Shown piece after piece: positions 30,656-38,978 of a DNA stretch of 47,757 nucleotides. How positions within the stretch are numbered: the stretch's first letter is position 1; each line of letters starts with the position of its first letter. The position numbers were made by a program, and so were the translations under genes. The notes beneath the pieces were generated by a model. The model saw nothing but the letters and a program-made list of their open reading frames with translations, had not been told where the DNA came from and made no database searches. The stretch is taken from assembly GCA_024642245.1 (NCBI GenBank), contig JAHEBM010000024.1, forward strand, positions 1-47,757, in the 5' to 3' direction. The DNA is from Haliea sp. (GTDB lineage: Bacteria > Pseudomonadota > Gammaproteobacteria > Pseudomonadales > Halieaceae).

Positions 30656-30683
30656 GTAAACCCTTTGACTTCAAAGGGTTTAC
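30656..30683. promoter_or_regulatory. 28-bp palindrome upstream of the pet promoter, probable operator
   Basis: GTAAACCCTTTGA (30656-30668) and TCAAAGGGTTTAC (30671-30683) are exact reverse complements around a 2-base centre. Neither strand has a T-run next to it, so it is not an intrinsic terminator. The location abutting the -35 of the pet promoter fits a binding site for a dimeric regulator, most likely an activator. I do not recognise the motif. Confidence 0.65.
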
Positions 30684-30721
30684 TAGGCGATTTCGCTGTT
30701 GATCCAGGCTGCCCGGGCTGC

Positions 30722-30757
30722 AAAAAAAAACGCCCGGGCTGTACCAACAGCCGGGCG
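30722..30757 (-). terminator. Intrinsic terminator after rpsI
   Basis: On the minus strand CGCCCGGCTGT pairs with ACAGCCCGGGCG (one bulged base), followed directly by nine T residues (30722-30730). This is a textbook terminator closing the rplM-rpsI operon ahead of petA. Confidence 0.93.
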
Positions 30758-30775
30758 CTTCCGGTTCTCCTGAGA

Positions 30776-30796
30776 ATCCCGCGCGACACGCGGGAT
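30776..30796 (-). repeat. Small hairpin just after the rpsI stop
   Basis: ATCCCGCG (30776-30783) and CGCGGGAT (30789-30796) form an 8-bp stem with a 5-base loop, 10 bases after the rpsI stop and upstream of the main terminator. It may shield the message 3' end. Confidence 0.5.
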
Positions 30797-30806
30797 ATCA
30801 CATCGC

Positions 30807-31199
30807 TTAGCGCTTGGAGTACTGTGGACGCTTGCGCGCCTTGCGCAGGCCGACTTTCTTACGCTCGACTTCCCTGGCGTCCCGGGTGACATAACCCGCG
30901 CTGCGCAGCGAAGGCCGCAGGGATTCGTCATACTCCATCAGGGCGCGGGTAATACCGTGGCGAATAGCGCCCGCCTGGCCAAAGCTTCCGCCGCCAACAA
31001 CAGTGACGTTGATGTCGAACTTGTCTTTTAAATCAACAAGTTCCAGAGGCTGCCGCACGATCATCCGCGCGACTTCCCGACCAAAGTACACGTCCAGCGG
31101 GCGATGGTTGACGGTAATGTTACCACCACCGTTCTTGATGAAAACGCGGGCAGTGGAGGTCTTGCGACGACCGGTTCCGTAATATTGCGTTGCTGACAT
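30807..31199 (-). CDS. rpsI: 30S ribosomal protein S9
   Basis: The 130-residue S9 protein has the family start [15 protein letters not shown] and the basic C-terminal tail ending KKRP-type residues ([12 protein letters not shown]) that reaches the P-site tRNA. It follows rplM by 12 bases in the usual operon and is closed by an intrinsic terminator. Confidence 0.99.
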   Translation of the reverse strand: MSATQYYGTGRRKTSTARVFIKNGGGNITVNHRPLDVYFGREVARMIVRQPLELVDLKDKFDINVTVVGGGSFGQAGAIRHGITRALMEYDESLRPSLRSAGYVTRDAREVERKKVGLRKARKRPQYSKR

Positions 31200-31211
31200 A
31201 TATAATATCCG

Positions 31212-31640
31212 TTAGACGTTCAGTACTTGAGGCTGCTGGGCTGCGTGGGGGTGCTCGGTGCCTGCATACACTTTCAGCTTTTTGAACATGGCGCGACCCA
31301 GCGGATTGCGCGGCAGCATTCCCTTGACCGCACCCTGGATAACGCGCTCAGGCGCCTTCTCAATCAGTTTTTCGAAGGACATTGACTTGATACCGCCGGG
31401 ATAACCCGTGTGGTGATGATATATCTTGTCCTTCGCCTTGGCACCGGTGACGCGAATCTTTTCCGCGTTGACCACCACGATGTAGTCGCCGGTGTCCACA
31501 TGGGGGGTATATTCGGGCTTGTGCTTGCCACGCAGACGGTGGGCAATTTCACTCGCCAGGCGACCCAGGGTCTTGTCGGCAGCGTCCACCACGAACCAGT
31601 CGTGGTTGATTTCGCCTGCTTTGGCACTATAAGTTTTCAT
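31212..31640 (-). CDS. rplM: 50S ribosomal protein L13
   Basis: 142-residue L13, the standard length with the ATG at 31640 ([11 protein letters not shown]). Conserved segments include [26 protein letters not shown] and [10 protein letters not shown]. The ribosome binding site AGAGG (31650-31654) touches a perfect small hairpin in the leader (31654-31667), which may serve in translational control. It has its own promoter (31682-31710) with an upstream A/T tract. Confidence 0.99.
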   Translation of the reverse strand: MKTYSAKAGEINHDWFVVDAADKTLGRLASEIAHRLRGKHKPEYTPHVDTGDYIVVVNAEKIRVTGAKAKDKIYHHHTGYPGGIKSMSFEKLIEKAPERVIQGAVKGMLPRNPLGRAMFKKLKVYAGTEHPHAAQQPQVLNV

Positions 31641-31653
31641 GAATAACAGCCTC

Positions 31654-31667
31654 TTGGAGGGCTCCAA
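31654..31667 (-). promoter_or_regulatory. Leader hairpin abutting the rplM ribosome binding site
   Basis: On the minus strand TTGGAG and CTCCAA form a perfect 6-bp inverted repeat around CC (in RNA probably a 5-bp stem with a 4-base loop). Its 3' base is the first base of the AGAGG ribosome binding site. Ribosomal protein operons often use such structures for feedback; this specific role is inferred. Confidence 0.5.
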
Positions 31668-31681
31668 TTTCGAGAGCGCGA

Positions 31682-31710
31682 ATACTAATCAATGGGACAC
31701 GCTATTTCAA
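31682..31710 (-). promoter_or_regulatory. Predicted rplM-rpsI promoter
   Basis: Minus-strand -35 TTGAAA (31705-31710), 17-base spacer, -10 TAGTAT (31682-31687). A run of nine T residues lies just upstream of the -35, a likely UP element expected for a ribosomal protein promoter. Predicted start is near 31675, giving a short leader. Confidence 0.65.
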
Positions 31711-31813
31711 GCAAAAAAAAACAATGTAAAATCACAACTTAGCGCCTGCCCGACCCAGGATCGCCCGCAAGCCGGACCACAGCGCAGTGTTGCCTATTAT
31801 TGGCGACACGGCA

Positions 31814-32914
31814 CTAGGGTTTGTGCTCCCTGGCAAGGTACTCGTAAGACTGCATCTCCTGCAAGCGGGAAATCGTCCGCTGGAATTCAAATGACAGGCG
31901 CCCCCCGGCGTACAACTCCAGCAATGGCGCCGCTGCTGCCATCACCAGCTTGACGTTGCGGTCGTAAAATTCGTCCACCAGGTTGATAAAGCGGCGGGCC
32001 TGGTCATCCATATCGGGGCCGAAACAGGGCACCCCGGACACCAGCACCGCGTGGAACATCCTGGACAGCTCGATATAGTCATTCTGCGAGCGGGGCCCGT
32101 CGCAGAGCTCGGCAAAGTCAAACCAGCCCACATCGTCCGAGCGGCAACGGCAGGTGATATACCGGCCATTCACCTCCATTCTCTCCCAGTGGTTTCCCGG
32201 GTGCGCGGCCAACTTGTCGAAGCTGTCCCGCAGGCTGTCGTCGGCAGCCGCATCCAGGGGGTAATGGTAGAGCTCAGCCTGCTGCAGGGTGCGCAGGCGG
32301 TAGTCGATACCGGCATCGACGTTCACCACTTTCGTATACTTTTCGACCAAGGCGATGGCGGGCAGGAAACGCTGGCGCTGCAAACCATTTTCGTACAGTC
32401 TCGAAGGTTCGATATTCGAGGTCGCCACGAGGGTGACCCCGCGGGAAAAAAGGGCCTCCATCAACCCCCCAAGGATCATCGCGTCGGCTATATCGCTCAC
32501 GTAGAACTCGTCGAAGCAGATCACCTCGGCCTCCCGGGCGAGCCGGTCTGCAACCTTCAGCAGCGGGTCCTTCTCCCCTTCCAGGCTCTTCAATTCCTCG
32601 TGAACACGCCGCATGAAGCGGTGAAAGTGCACCCGCATTTTCTGCCGGAAGGGCAGGCACTCGTGAAAGGTATCCACAAGGTAGGTCTTACCCCGGCCCA
32701 CACCACCCCAGAGGTACAAACCGACCTCCGGCTCCGCGTAGAGCCCCCTCAGCTTCTGCAACCACCCCACTATCCCTGCGCGTCGCTGGCGCCGCCGCGC
32801 CAGCAGGCGCTCATACAGGTCCTGCAATAGCTTCACGGCCTGCTCCTGGGCAGGATCGTGGGAAAAATCATCCCGCTGCAGGTCTGCCTGGTAGCGTTGC
32901 CAGGGAGTGGTCAT
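31814..32914 (-). CDS. zapE: Cell division protein ZapE (AFG1-like ATPase)
   Basis: P-loop ATPase linked to Z-ring dynamics under stress in E. coli. The ATG at 32914 (MTTPWQRYQADL) gives 366 residues, a normal length. Walker A is LWGGVGRGKTYLVD, Walker B CFDEFYVSDIADA, followed by ATSNIEPSRLYENGLQR. No strong ribosome binding site is visible. In Pseudomonas it also lies next to rplM-rpsI. It is transcribed toward rplM but has its own upstream region shared with zapG. Confidence 0.95.
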   Translation of the reverse strand: MTTPWQRYQADLQRDDFSHDPAQEQAVKLLQDLYERLLARRRQRRAGIVGWLQKLRGLYAEPEVGLYLWGGVGRGKTYLVDTFHECLPFRQKMRVHFHRFMRRVHEELKSLEGEKDPLLKVADRLAREAEVICFDEFYVSDIADAMILGGLMEALFSRGVTLVATSNIEPSRLYENGLQRQRFLPAIALVEKYTKVVNVDAGIDYRLRTLQQAELYHYPLDAAADDSLRDSFDKLAAHPGNHWERMEVNGRYITCRCRSDDVGWFDFAELCDGPRSQNDYIELSRMFHAVLVSGVPCFGPDMDDQARRFINLVDEFYDRNVKLVMAAAAPLLELYAGGRLSFEFQRTISRLQEMQSYEYLAREHKP

Positions 32915-33161
32915 GAAACGAGGCTCACCAGGGGCCCGCCCTGTCCGGTTAAGTTGGAAGCGGCACACTTTAACCACAGCTCAGTGCAGTGTCACGAACA
33001 AAGTACCCCGCCCACGGGCAGCTGCGCACGCTCCGGCCGGCGCCACGGGACAGTCACTGCCCGGCACGGACCGAACACGGGGGCACCTTCTAGTTACAGT
33101 GCCGGGCTCATGGGGTTATACTGCCGCGTCTCTAAATTAGCCGGTATAAGAGGACCCGCCT

Positions 33162-33662
33162 GTGGAATCTGTCGAGTACAGCCTGACCATCGTAATCACC
33201 GCAGGTATCGCCCTGCTCGCAGTGGGACTGGGACTGGGGTTGCTGCTTGGGCGCCGCAGTTCGGCCTCGGCGCAGCGCCTGCGGGACGCTGAACTCAAAC
33301 TCGAACAGGTCCTGCAGGACAAGAAAGCCTACGAGGATGACGTGGTGGAGCATTTCACCGATACCGCAGCGCTGCTCAACGACCTGACGGAGCGCTACCG
33401 GGACGTCCACAACCACCTGGCCAAAGGCGCCAGCACCCTGTGCCAGGGCCGCGGCCCGGTTTCACTGGAACGCCTGGAAAACAGCCGTGACAGCTCCGAG
33501 ATTCCCGCACACCTGGCGGACATCCGCCAGCCGCTGGACTACGCCCCAAAGTCCTCACCTGGGGAAAAAGGCATGCTCAACGAGGAGTTTGGCATCGACC
33601 GCAAAAAATCCCCCGACCCCGCGGAAAAGACCAGGTCCGTGACGGATCCCGACATCGACTGA
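33162..33662 (+). CDS. zapG: YhcB/ZapG family inner-membrane protein (DUF1043)
   Basis: 166-residue protein with one N-terminal membrane helix (about residues 8-30) followed by a cytoplasmic coiled coil with AQRLRDAELKLEQVLQDKKAYEDDVVEHF (quoted in part: EDDVVEHFTDTAALLNDL), the hallmark of YhcB, which links envelope growth and division. The C-terminal part is charged and unstructured. The start is GTG at 33162 with AAGAGGA upstream. A TATACT at 33117-33122 is a candidate -10 box, but its -35 is poor. It precedes the periplasmic protease gene, as in E. coli. Confidence 0.9.
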   Translation: MESVEYSLTIVITAGIALLAVGLGLGLLLGRRSSASAQRLRDAELKLEQVLQDKKAYEDDVVEHFTDTAALLNDLTERYRDVHNHLAKGASTLCQGRGPVSLERLENSRDSSEIPAHLADIRQPLDYAPKSSPGEKGMLNEEFGIDRKKSPDPAEKTRSVTDPDID

Positions 33663-33701
33663 TTTGCACAGGAATACGAGCAGGCTGAACAGGGCAATCG
33701 T

Positions 33702-34817
33702 GTGCAAAGGCTGAAATTCCTGGTCTGGCCATCCATTGCCGGCCTGCTCGCGGCCTTGCTGATCCTGGATCGGTGGGTACTGCCGGGCACCAGCAGCTTC
33801 AACCCGCTGGGTTATGAAACCGTCAGTTATGCCAATGCGGTGCGTATCGCCGCACCCGCGGTTGTCAACATCTACACCGCCAAACTGGTCAGCTCCCGCC
33901 CCAACCCCATGGTGAACGACAGGTTCTTCCGGCGCTTCGCACAACCGGGCCAGCAGCACCAACGCATCGAAAGGTCACTGGGCTCCGGCGTCATTGTCAC
34001 TGCCGAAGGGCACATCCTGACCAACAACCATGTCATTGCGGGTGCGGATGCCATCCAGGTACTGCTGCAGGATGGCCGCTCCGCCAATGCGGTGGTGATC
34101 GGCACAGATGCGCCAACCGATCTTGCCGTGCTGAAGATTGATCTGCCCGACCTGCAACCGATAACCCTCGGGGACTCCAACGCCGCAAGGGTGGGCGACG
34201 TGGTCCTGGCCATCGGCAACCCGCTGGGCTTTGGCCACTCGGTCACCCAGGGCATTGTCTCTGCCCTGGGCCGCTACGGCCTGCAACCCAACGCCTACGA
34301 GGACTACATCCAGACCGACGCCTCGATTCACCTGGGTAATTCCGGCGGGGCGCTCATCGACACCCGCGGGCGCCTGCTGGGCATAAACACCCTGATCTAC
34401 ACGGGGAGTTCCGGCGGCCACAATACCGCTACCGGCATAGGTATCAGCCTGGCCATCCCGGTCAATATGGCGGTTTTTGTCATGCAGGACCTGATCGACT
34501 ACGGCGAAGTGATTCGCGGCTGGCTCGGCATCAGCGTGGAGCCTGTAGGCGTACCCAGGGCCGACGGAAAGAGCGGGCAGGCGCTGGTCGTGGTCGACGT
34601 GGCGAACAACAGCCCGGCGCAGAAAGCGGGGTTAAAACCAGGAGATCTCATTACTCACATCGACGGGGAACCGGTACGGGACGGCCGCATGACCGTGCAC
34701 CGTATTGCCCTGTTGCGCCCCGGGGACTCAGTAGAAATTGCCGTCCTTCGCGACCAGCAAAGCATAGAGCTCACCGCGGTAGTAGGAGCGCTGAACCAGG
34801 CCCAGGCGGGCGGCTGA
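33702..34817 (+). CDS. algW: Membrane-anchored periplasmic serine protease of the DegS/AlgW type
   Basis: HtrA-family protease that senses misfolded outer-membrane proteins and starts cleavage of the anti-sigma factor for RpoE/AlgU. The 371-residue protein has an N-terminal membrane anchor (about residues 8-24), a trypsin-like domain with the triad H110 (TNNHVI), D140 (PTDLAVLKI) and S214 (GNSGGA), and a single PDZ domain (about 265-360), the DegS/AlgW layout rather than the two-PDZ DegP layout. The start is GTG at 33702. It converges on hisD, 6 bases away; the hisC gene found here in Pseudomonas is absent. Confidence 0.93.
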   Translation: MQRLKFLVWPSIAGLLAALLILDRWVLPGTSSFNPLGYETVSYANAVRIAAPAVVNIYTAKLVSSRPNPMVNDRFFRRFAQPGQQHQRIERSLGSGVIVTAEGHILTNNHVIAGADAIQVLLQDGRSANAVVIGTDAPTDLAVLKIDLPDLQPITLGDSNAARVGDVVLAIGNPLGFGHSVTQGIVSALGRYGLQPNAYEDYIQTDASIHLGNSGGALIDTRGRLLGINTLIYTGSSGGHNTATGIGISLAIPVNMAVFVMQDLIDYGEVIRGWLGISVEPVGVPRADGKSGQALVVVDVANNSPAQKAGLKPGDLITHIDGEPVRDGRMTVHRIALLRPGDSVEIAVLRDQQSIELTAVVGALNQAQAGG

Positions 34818-34823
34818 AAAGGC

Positions 34824-36119
34824 TTACTTCGGCTCGAGACGCAGCTCGGCGCTGCGGGCGTGAGCCGTCAAGGCCTCGCCCCGTGCGAGTACCGACGCCA
34901 TACGACCCAGCTCCTGCACTCCCGGCTCGCTGCACATGATCAACGAACTGCGCTTCTGGAAGTCATAGACACCCAGCGGTGAGGAGAACCGCGCCGAGCG
35001 CGAGGTGGGCAGCACATGGTTCGGGCCGGCACAGTAATCGCCCAACGCCTCCGAGGTATAGGACCCCATGAAAATCGCGCCGGCGTGACGCACCAGCGGC
35101 AACAGGGCCTCGGGATCCCTAACCGACAATTCCAGGTGTTCCGGCGCGAGCCGGTTGCTCACGGCTACCGCGTCAGCCAGGTCCCTGGTCCTGATCATTG
35201 CCCCCCGGCCGGCCAGGGCGGCGCGAATAATCGCCGCGCGTTCCATACCCGGCAACAGGCGGTCGATACTCGCCTGCACCTGATCGAGGTAGGCCGGGTC
35301 AGGGCACAGCAGAATGGACTGCGCGTTCTCATCGTGTTCGGCCTGCGAGAACAGGTCCATGGCCACCCAGTCGGGGTCGGTAGCGCCGTCGCAGATCACC
35401 AGGATTTCAGAGGGGCCGGCCACCATATCAATGCCCACCCGGCCGAACACCTGGCGCTTGGCGGCGGCGACATAGATGTTCCCGGGGCCGACAATCTTGT
35501 CGACCGCAGGCACCGTGCGGGTACCGTAGGCGAGGGCCGCGACCGCCTGCGCACCGCCTATAGTAAACACCCGGTCGACCCCGGCTATCGCGGCAGCGGC
35601 CAGCACCAGGTCGTTTAATTCGCCACCGGGCGCGGGTACCACCATGACAATTTCATCCACGCCCGCCACCTTTGCGGGCAGCGCATTCATCAGTACCGAG
35701 GATGGGTAGCTGGCCTTGCCACCCGGAACATAGATACCGGCGCGCTCCAGTGGCGTGATTTTCTGTCCAAGCAGATTGCCCCCGGCATCGAGGTACTGCC
35801 AGCTTTGTTGTAACTGGTGATCGTGATAGCTGCGGATCCTGCCGGCGGCATACTCCAGGGCCTCCCGATGTGCCGGCTCGATGCGCTGCAGCGCAGACTC
35901 CAGGCGCGCGGGTGCAATCTCCAGCTCCGCCACGGAGCCGGCCTGCAAGCGATCAAATCGCGCAGTATATTCCAGCACCGCCTCGTCGCCACGCCCGGCC
36001 ACATCCTGAAGGATGGCAGAGACTGTCTGCGTGACTTCCCGGTCCAGCGTCTCCTGCCACGCGGTCAGCTGCTCGAGTTGACTATCAAAATCTGCCTGGC
36101 GGGTATCCAGTCGCTGCAT
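34824..36119 (-). CDS. hisD: Histidinol dehydrogenase
   Basis: Catalyses the last two oxidation steps of histidine synthesis with NAD and zinc. The 431-residue protein has the family pattern, including [24 protein letters not shown] (quoted in part: [16 protein letters not shown]), [32 protein letters not shown] with the catalytic Glu-His, and APEHLE with a zinc ligand. It follows hisG by 13 bases. Confidence 0.98.
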   Translation of the reverse strand: MQRLDTRQADFDSQLEQLTAWQETLDREVTQTVSAILQDVAGRGDEAVLEYTARFDRLQAGSVAELEIAPARLESALQRIEPAHREALEYAAGRIRSYHDHQLQQSWQYLDAGGNLLGQKITPLERAGIYVPGGKASYPSSVLMNALPAKVAGVDEIVMVVPAPGGELNDLVLAAAAIAGVDRVFTIGGAQAVAALAYGTRTVPAVDKIVGPGNIYVAAAKRQVFGRVGIDMVAGPSEILVICDGATDPDWVAMDLFSQAEHDENAQSILLCPDPAYLDQVQASIDRLLPGMERAAIIRAALAGRGAMIRTRDLADAVAVSNRLAPEHLELSVRDPEALLPLVRHAGAIFMGSYTSEALGDYCAGPNHVLPTSRSARFSSPLGVYDFQKRSSLIMCSEPGVQELGRMASVLARGEALTAHARSAELRLEPK

Positions 36120-36132
36120 CTGCTGCTCCGGT

Positions 36133-36768
36133 TCAGGCCTGCGGCACAGCCGCGGCCAGGTCGTCGATAACCCGCTGGATGATTGCGTGGCGCGAGCGCA
36201 TGGCGGCCTTGTTCACCACCAGGCGAGAACTGATCGAGGCAATCTCCTCCAGCGGCTCCATACCGTTTGCACGCAGGGTATTGCCGGTGTCCACGATATC
36301 CACGATAAGGTCAGCGAGGTTCATGATCGGTGCCAGCTCCATCGCCCCATACAGTTTTATGACGTCGGCGTGTACTCCCCGGCCGGCAAAATGCCTGCGG
36401 GCGATATTGACGAACTTGGTGGCCACCCTGATTCGCGCACCAGTGCTGCGCCAGCCAACGGGTCCGGCAGTCATCAGCCGGCAGCGGGCGATACCCAGGT
36501 CCAGCGGCTCGTAAAGGCCCTCGGCCCCGTGTTCCAGCAGGATATCCTTGCCCACCACACCCATGTCCGCGGCGCCATGGCGGACGTAGGTAGGTACATC
36601 CGAGCCGCGAATGATGACAAGCCGAACCGCCGGGTGAGTCGTTTCGAAGACCAGTTTGCGACTGCTGTCGATATCGTCCACGGGCGCTATCCCCGCACTG
36701 GCAAGCAGTGGCAGGGTCTCCTTGAGGATACGGCCCTTGGTGAGGGCAATCGTCAATCGTTGATTCAT
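36133..36768 (-). CDS. hisG: ATP phosphoribosyltransferase catalytic subunit HisG (short form)
   Basis: First enzyme of histidine synthesis. The ATG at 36768 ([15 protein letters not shown]) gives 211 residues, the short HisG form that lacks the C-terminal regulatory domain and needs a HisZ partner; hisZ is not in this window. The [14 protein letters not shown] segment binds PRPP. A longer upstream extension would run back into ibaG and is not conserved. The usual neighbour murA is missing between hisG and ibaG. Confidence 0.97.
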   Translation of the reverse strand: MNQRLTIALTKGRILKETLPLLASAGIAPVDDIDSSRKLVFETTHPAVRLVIIRGSDVPTYVRHGAADMGVVGKDILLEHGAEGLYEPLDLGIARCRLMTAGPVGWRSTGARIRVATKFVNIARRHFAGRGVHADVIKLYGAMELAPIMNLADLIVDIVDTGNTLRANGMEPLEEIASISSRLVVNKAAMRSRHAIIQRVIDDLAAAVPQA

Positions 36769-36788
36769 AATATCTCGCACCGGCAGGC

Positions 36789-37034
36789 TCAGCCTGCAGT
36801 GTGCGCCTGCCACTCCGCCGGGGTAAAGGTGCGGATATTCACCGCGTGAACGCTGCCATCGGCGATACATTCACCCAGGGCCCCGTACACCAGCTGCTGC
36901 TTGCGCACGGGGCGCAGGCCCTCGAATACATCGCCGATCGCGATAATATCGTAGTGATTCCCCTCACCCTGGACACGAAACTCGCAATTTTCCAGATGAT
37001 TTTCCAGCAGCTGCGTGACCGTAGCGGCGTCCAT
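36789..37034 (-). CDS. ibaG: BolA family protein IbaG
   Basis: 81-residue BolA-like protein, a partner of monothiol glutaredoxins in iron-sulfur handling. It shows the family pattern VRGEGxHYDI-like ([19 protein letters not shown]), [13 protein letters not shown] and the C-terminal [13 protein letters not shown] with the conserved His. The gene sits between mlaC and hisG; in E. coli and Pseudomonas the order is mlaB-ibaG-murA. Confidence 0.95.
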   Translation of the reverse strand: MDAATVTQLLENHLENCEFRVQGEGNHYDIIAIGDVFEGLRPVRKQQLVYGALGECIADGSVHAVNIRTFTPAEWQAHTAG

Positions 37035-37140
37035 ATGAATTCTCCTGAATCAACCGCCCGCCACACACCGGGAGATCCCGGCCGGGCGAGGGTAAAAACC
37101 GGCCATTCTAGGAGAAATCCCCCCTGATGGCGAACGCAAC

Positions 37141-37806
37141 TTAAGCGCCTTTCGTCTTCACTTCAACCGCGGTCCAGCTATTGATCACGGCGTCCACGTC
37201 GCCGTCATTCTTGCGGGCGCTGGCCTCGAACTGGTTGCGATAGATTTCACCGAGATTGACGCCTTCGATGATGATATTGCGCAGCTGCCACTCACCCGAT
37301 CCTGACTGACCCATCTGGTAGATGAGTACATAGGGCTCGGGTTGGTCATTGTAAACCAGCTGCCTCACTGCAGCCCTGCCCGCAGCGGCGTCCTCGTTGC
37401 TGGCGGCAAACACCTCGATCCGCGAGTTGCCATAAGCCAGCAGGCCCTTGCTATAGGTCCTGACCAGGCCCACACGCATGACCTCGGTAAACCGGTCGAG
37501 CTGATCGCGCAAACGCTCGCGACCCGCCTCGTCCAGCGAGCGATAGCGTTCACTGCTGGCGTAGGGACCCATCACACTGCGGGCGAAACCGCGAAAATCG
37601 ATAACGGGATCGAGTATCTCCTGCACCTGCGCGTAGTAACGCTCGGGATCCTCCTTGACATAGCTATTCGCCCCGGCAACGACCGCCATCACTTTCTGGG
37701 TCGTCGCATTGACCACCTCGTGGGCACCCGGCACGGGGTCCTCGGCCCAGACACCTGAGGCCAGCAAACACAAGCCCAACAGCCAAGCTGATTGTACCTT
37801 CAACAC
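37141..37806 (-). CDS. mlaC: MlaC-like periplasmic phospholipid carrier
   Basis: 221-residue protein of the MlaC/Tgt2 family, which shuttles phospholipids between outer and inner membrane. The start is GTG at 37806, with AAGGAGAG 7 bases upstream; it gives a clean Sec signal peptide (LLGLCLLASGVWA, cleavage before EDP). The mature part has the typical DFRGFARSVMGPYA, RDQLDRFTEVMRVGLVRTYSKGLLAYG and the C-terminal ...EWQLRNIIIEGVNLGEIYRNQFE features (quoted in part). It stands alone: mlaF, mlaE and mlaD should precede it and mlaB should follow it, but none is here. Confidence 0.9.
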   Translation of the reverse strand: MLKVQSAWLLGLCLLASGVWAEDPVPGAHEVVNATTQKVMAVVAGANSYVKEDPERYYAQVQEILDPVIDFRGFARSVMGPYASSERYRSLDEAGRERLRDQLDRFTEVMRVGLVRTYSKGLLAYGNSRIEVFAASNEDAAAGRAAVRQLVYNDQPEPYVLIYQMGQSGSGEWQLRNIIIEGVNLGEIYRNQFEASARKNDGDVDAVINSWTAVEVKTKGA

Positions 37807-37857
37807 CTTTACTCTCCTTAATCCCAATATTGGACTACCACGGCCAATCCGGCCCTG

Positions 37858-37863
37858 TATAAT
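37858..37863 (+). promoter_or_regulatory. Candidate -10 box for yrbG
   Basis: A perfect TATAAT preceded by TG lies in the 183-base divergent gap between mlaC and yrbG. The best -35 match upstream, TTGGAC at 37830-37835, is too far away (22 bases), so the call is tentative. Confidence 0.4.
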
Positions 37864-37989
37864 CCCCGCCCAGTACAGCAGCAACCCCTGCCCGCCCCCG
37901 GCCTGGACTGACCGCTGGTTCGACAATTGCCTGCATCGCGTAGTTCCCACGGGCAGCGCGGCGCATACTTTAACAGGAATTACTCCCAT

Positions 37990-38964
37990 ATGCTGATAGC
38001 TGCCGCTGCCATAATCGCCGGCTTTGCAATTCTCATATGGAGCGCCGATTTATTCATCGTCGGCGCCGCCGCCATCGCCCGGAATATGGGCATGTCTCCC
38101 ATTATTATCGGCATGACCATCGTTTCCGTGGGCACCTCGGCACCGGAGGTACTCGTATCACTGACAGCCGCACTTACCGGCGCGGGTGAGCTCGCCATTG
38201 GCAATGCCATCGGCTCGAATATCGCCAATATTGGCCTCGTACTGGGCGTCACGCTGGTAGTGACCCCCTTTGTCGTACTGCAAAGCGCCGTCAAGCGGGA
38301 ACTGCTGATACTACTGGCGATGACCGCAATAGCCGGGGTGATGCTTGCCGACAACCTGCTGTCCGAGCTGGAGGGTTGCCTGCTGGTGGCAGCCCTCGTG
38401 GTGGTGATGACCCTGCTGCTTCGCACCCAGGCCCGGGACACCAAGCTGCAGGAAGAGAGCGAGGAGGGTTGCATGCCCGAGCTGTCCGGAAGCAAGGCCT
38501 GGCTCACCTTTGGTTTTGGCCTGGTCCTGCTGATTGTCAGCTCCCGCCTGCTGGTATGGGGCGCGGTTATCACCGCCTATCACCTCGGGGTGTCCGAACT
38601 CCTGATCGGGCTGACCGTGATAGCGGTCGGCACCAGCCTGCCTGAGCTTGCGGCCACGCTGGCCAGCGCCCTGCGCGGCCACTCGGAGATAGCCATAGGC
38701 AATGTCATCGGCTCAAACCTGTTCAACCTGCTGGCGGTGATGGCCATCCCCGGTATCCTGTCCTCCCAGCAGCTGAGCACCCACGTCATCGACAGGGACT
38801 ACCCGTCTATGGCGCTGCTGACGGTATTTGTCGCCGCCGCAGTGTACGTGGGCGGGAAAAGTCGCAAGGCCCCGCCCGGCCACGCCTACCTCGGCAGACG
38901 GGTCGGGGTGTTGTTAGTCGTATTCTACGCACTGTATTATGGCCTGCTTTACCTAAGTTTCTAG
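37990..38964 (+). CDS. yrbG: Calcium/sodium antiporter family protein YrbG
   Basis: 324-residue inner-membrane exchanger of the CaCA family with about ten helices in two inverted halves. Each half carries the alpha repeat: TIVSVGTSAPEVLVSLTAAL with GNAIGSNIANIGLV, and TVIAVGTSLPELAATLASAL with GNVIGSNLFNLLAV, including the ion-binding Glu residues. The ATG at 37990 has AGGAA upstream. It heads the yrbG-kdsD-lpt operon, as in E. coli. Confidence 0.96.
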   Translation: MLIAAAAIIAGFAILIWSADLFIVGAAAIARNMGMSPIIIGMTIVSVGTSAPEVLVSLTAALTGAGELAIGNAIGSNIANIGLVLGVTLVVTPFVVLQSAVKRELLILLAMTAIAGVMLADNLLSELEGCLLVAALVVVMTLLLRTQARDTKLQEESEEGCMPELSGSKAWLTFGFGLVLLIVSSRLLVWGAVITAYHLGVSELLIGLTVIAVGTSLPELAATLASALRGHSEIAIGNVIGSNLFNLLAVMAIPGILSSQQLSTHVIDRDYPSMALLTVFVAAAVYVGGKSRKAPPGHAYLGRRVGVLLVVFYALYYGLLYLSF

Positions 38965-38978
38965 CCACAGGATTTCTT

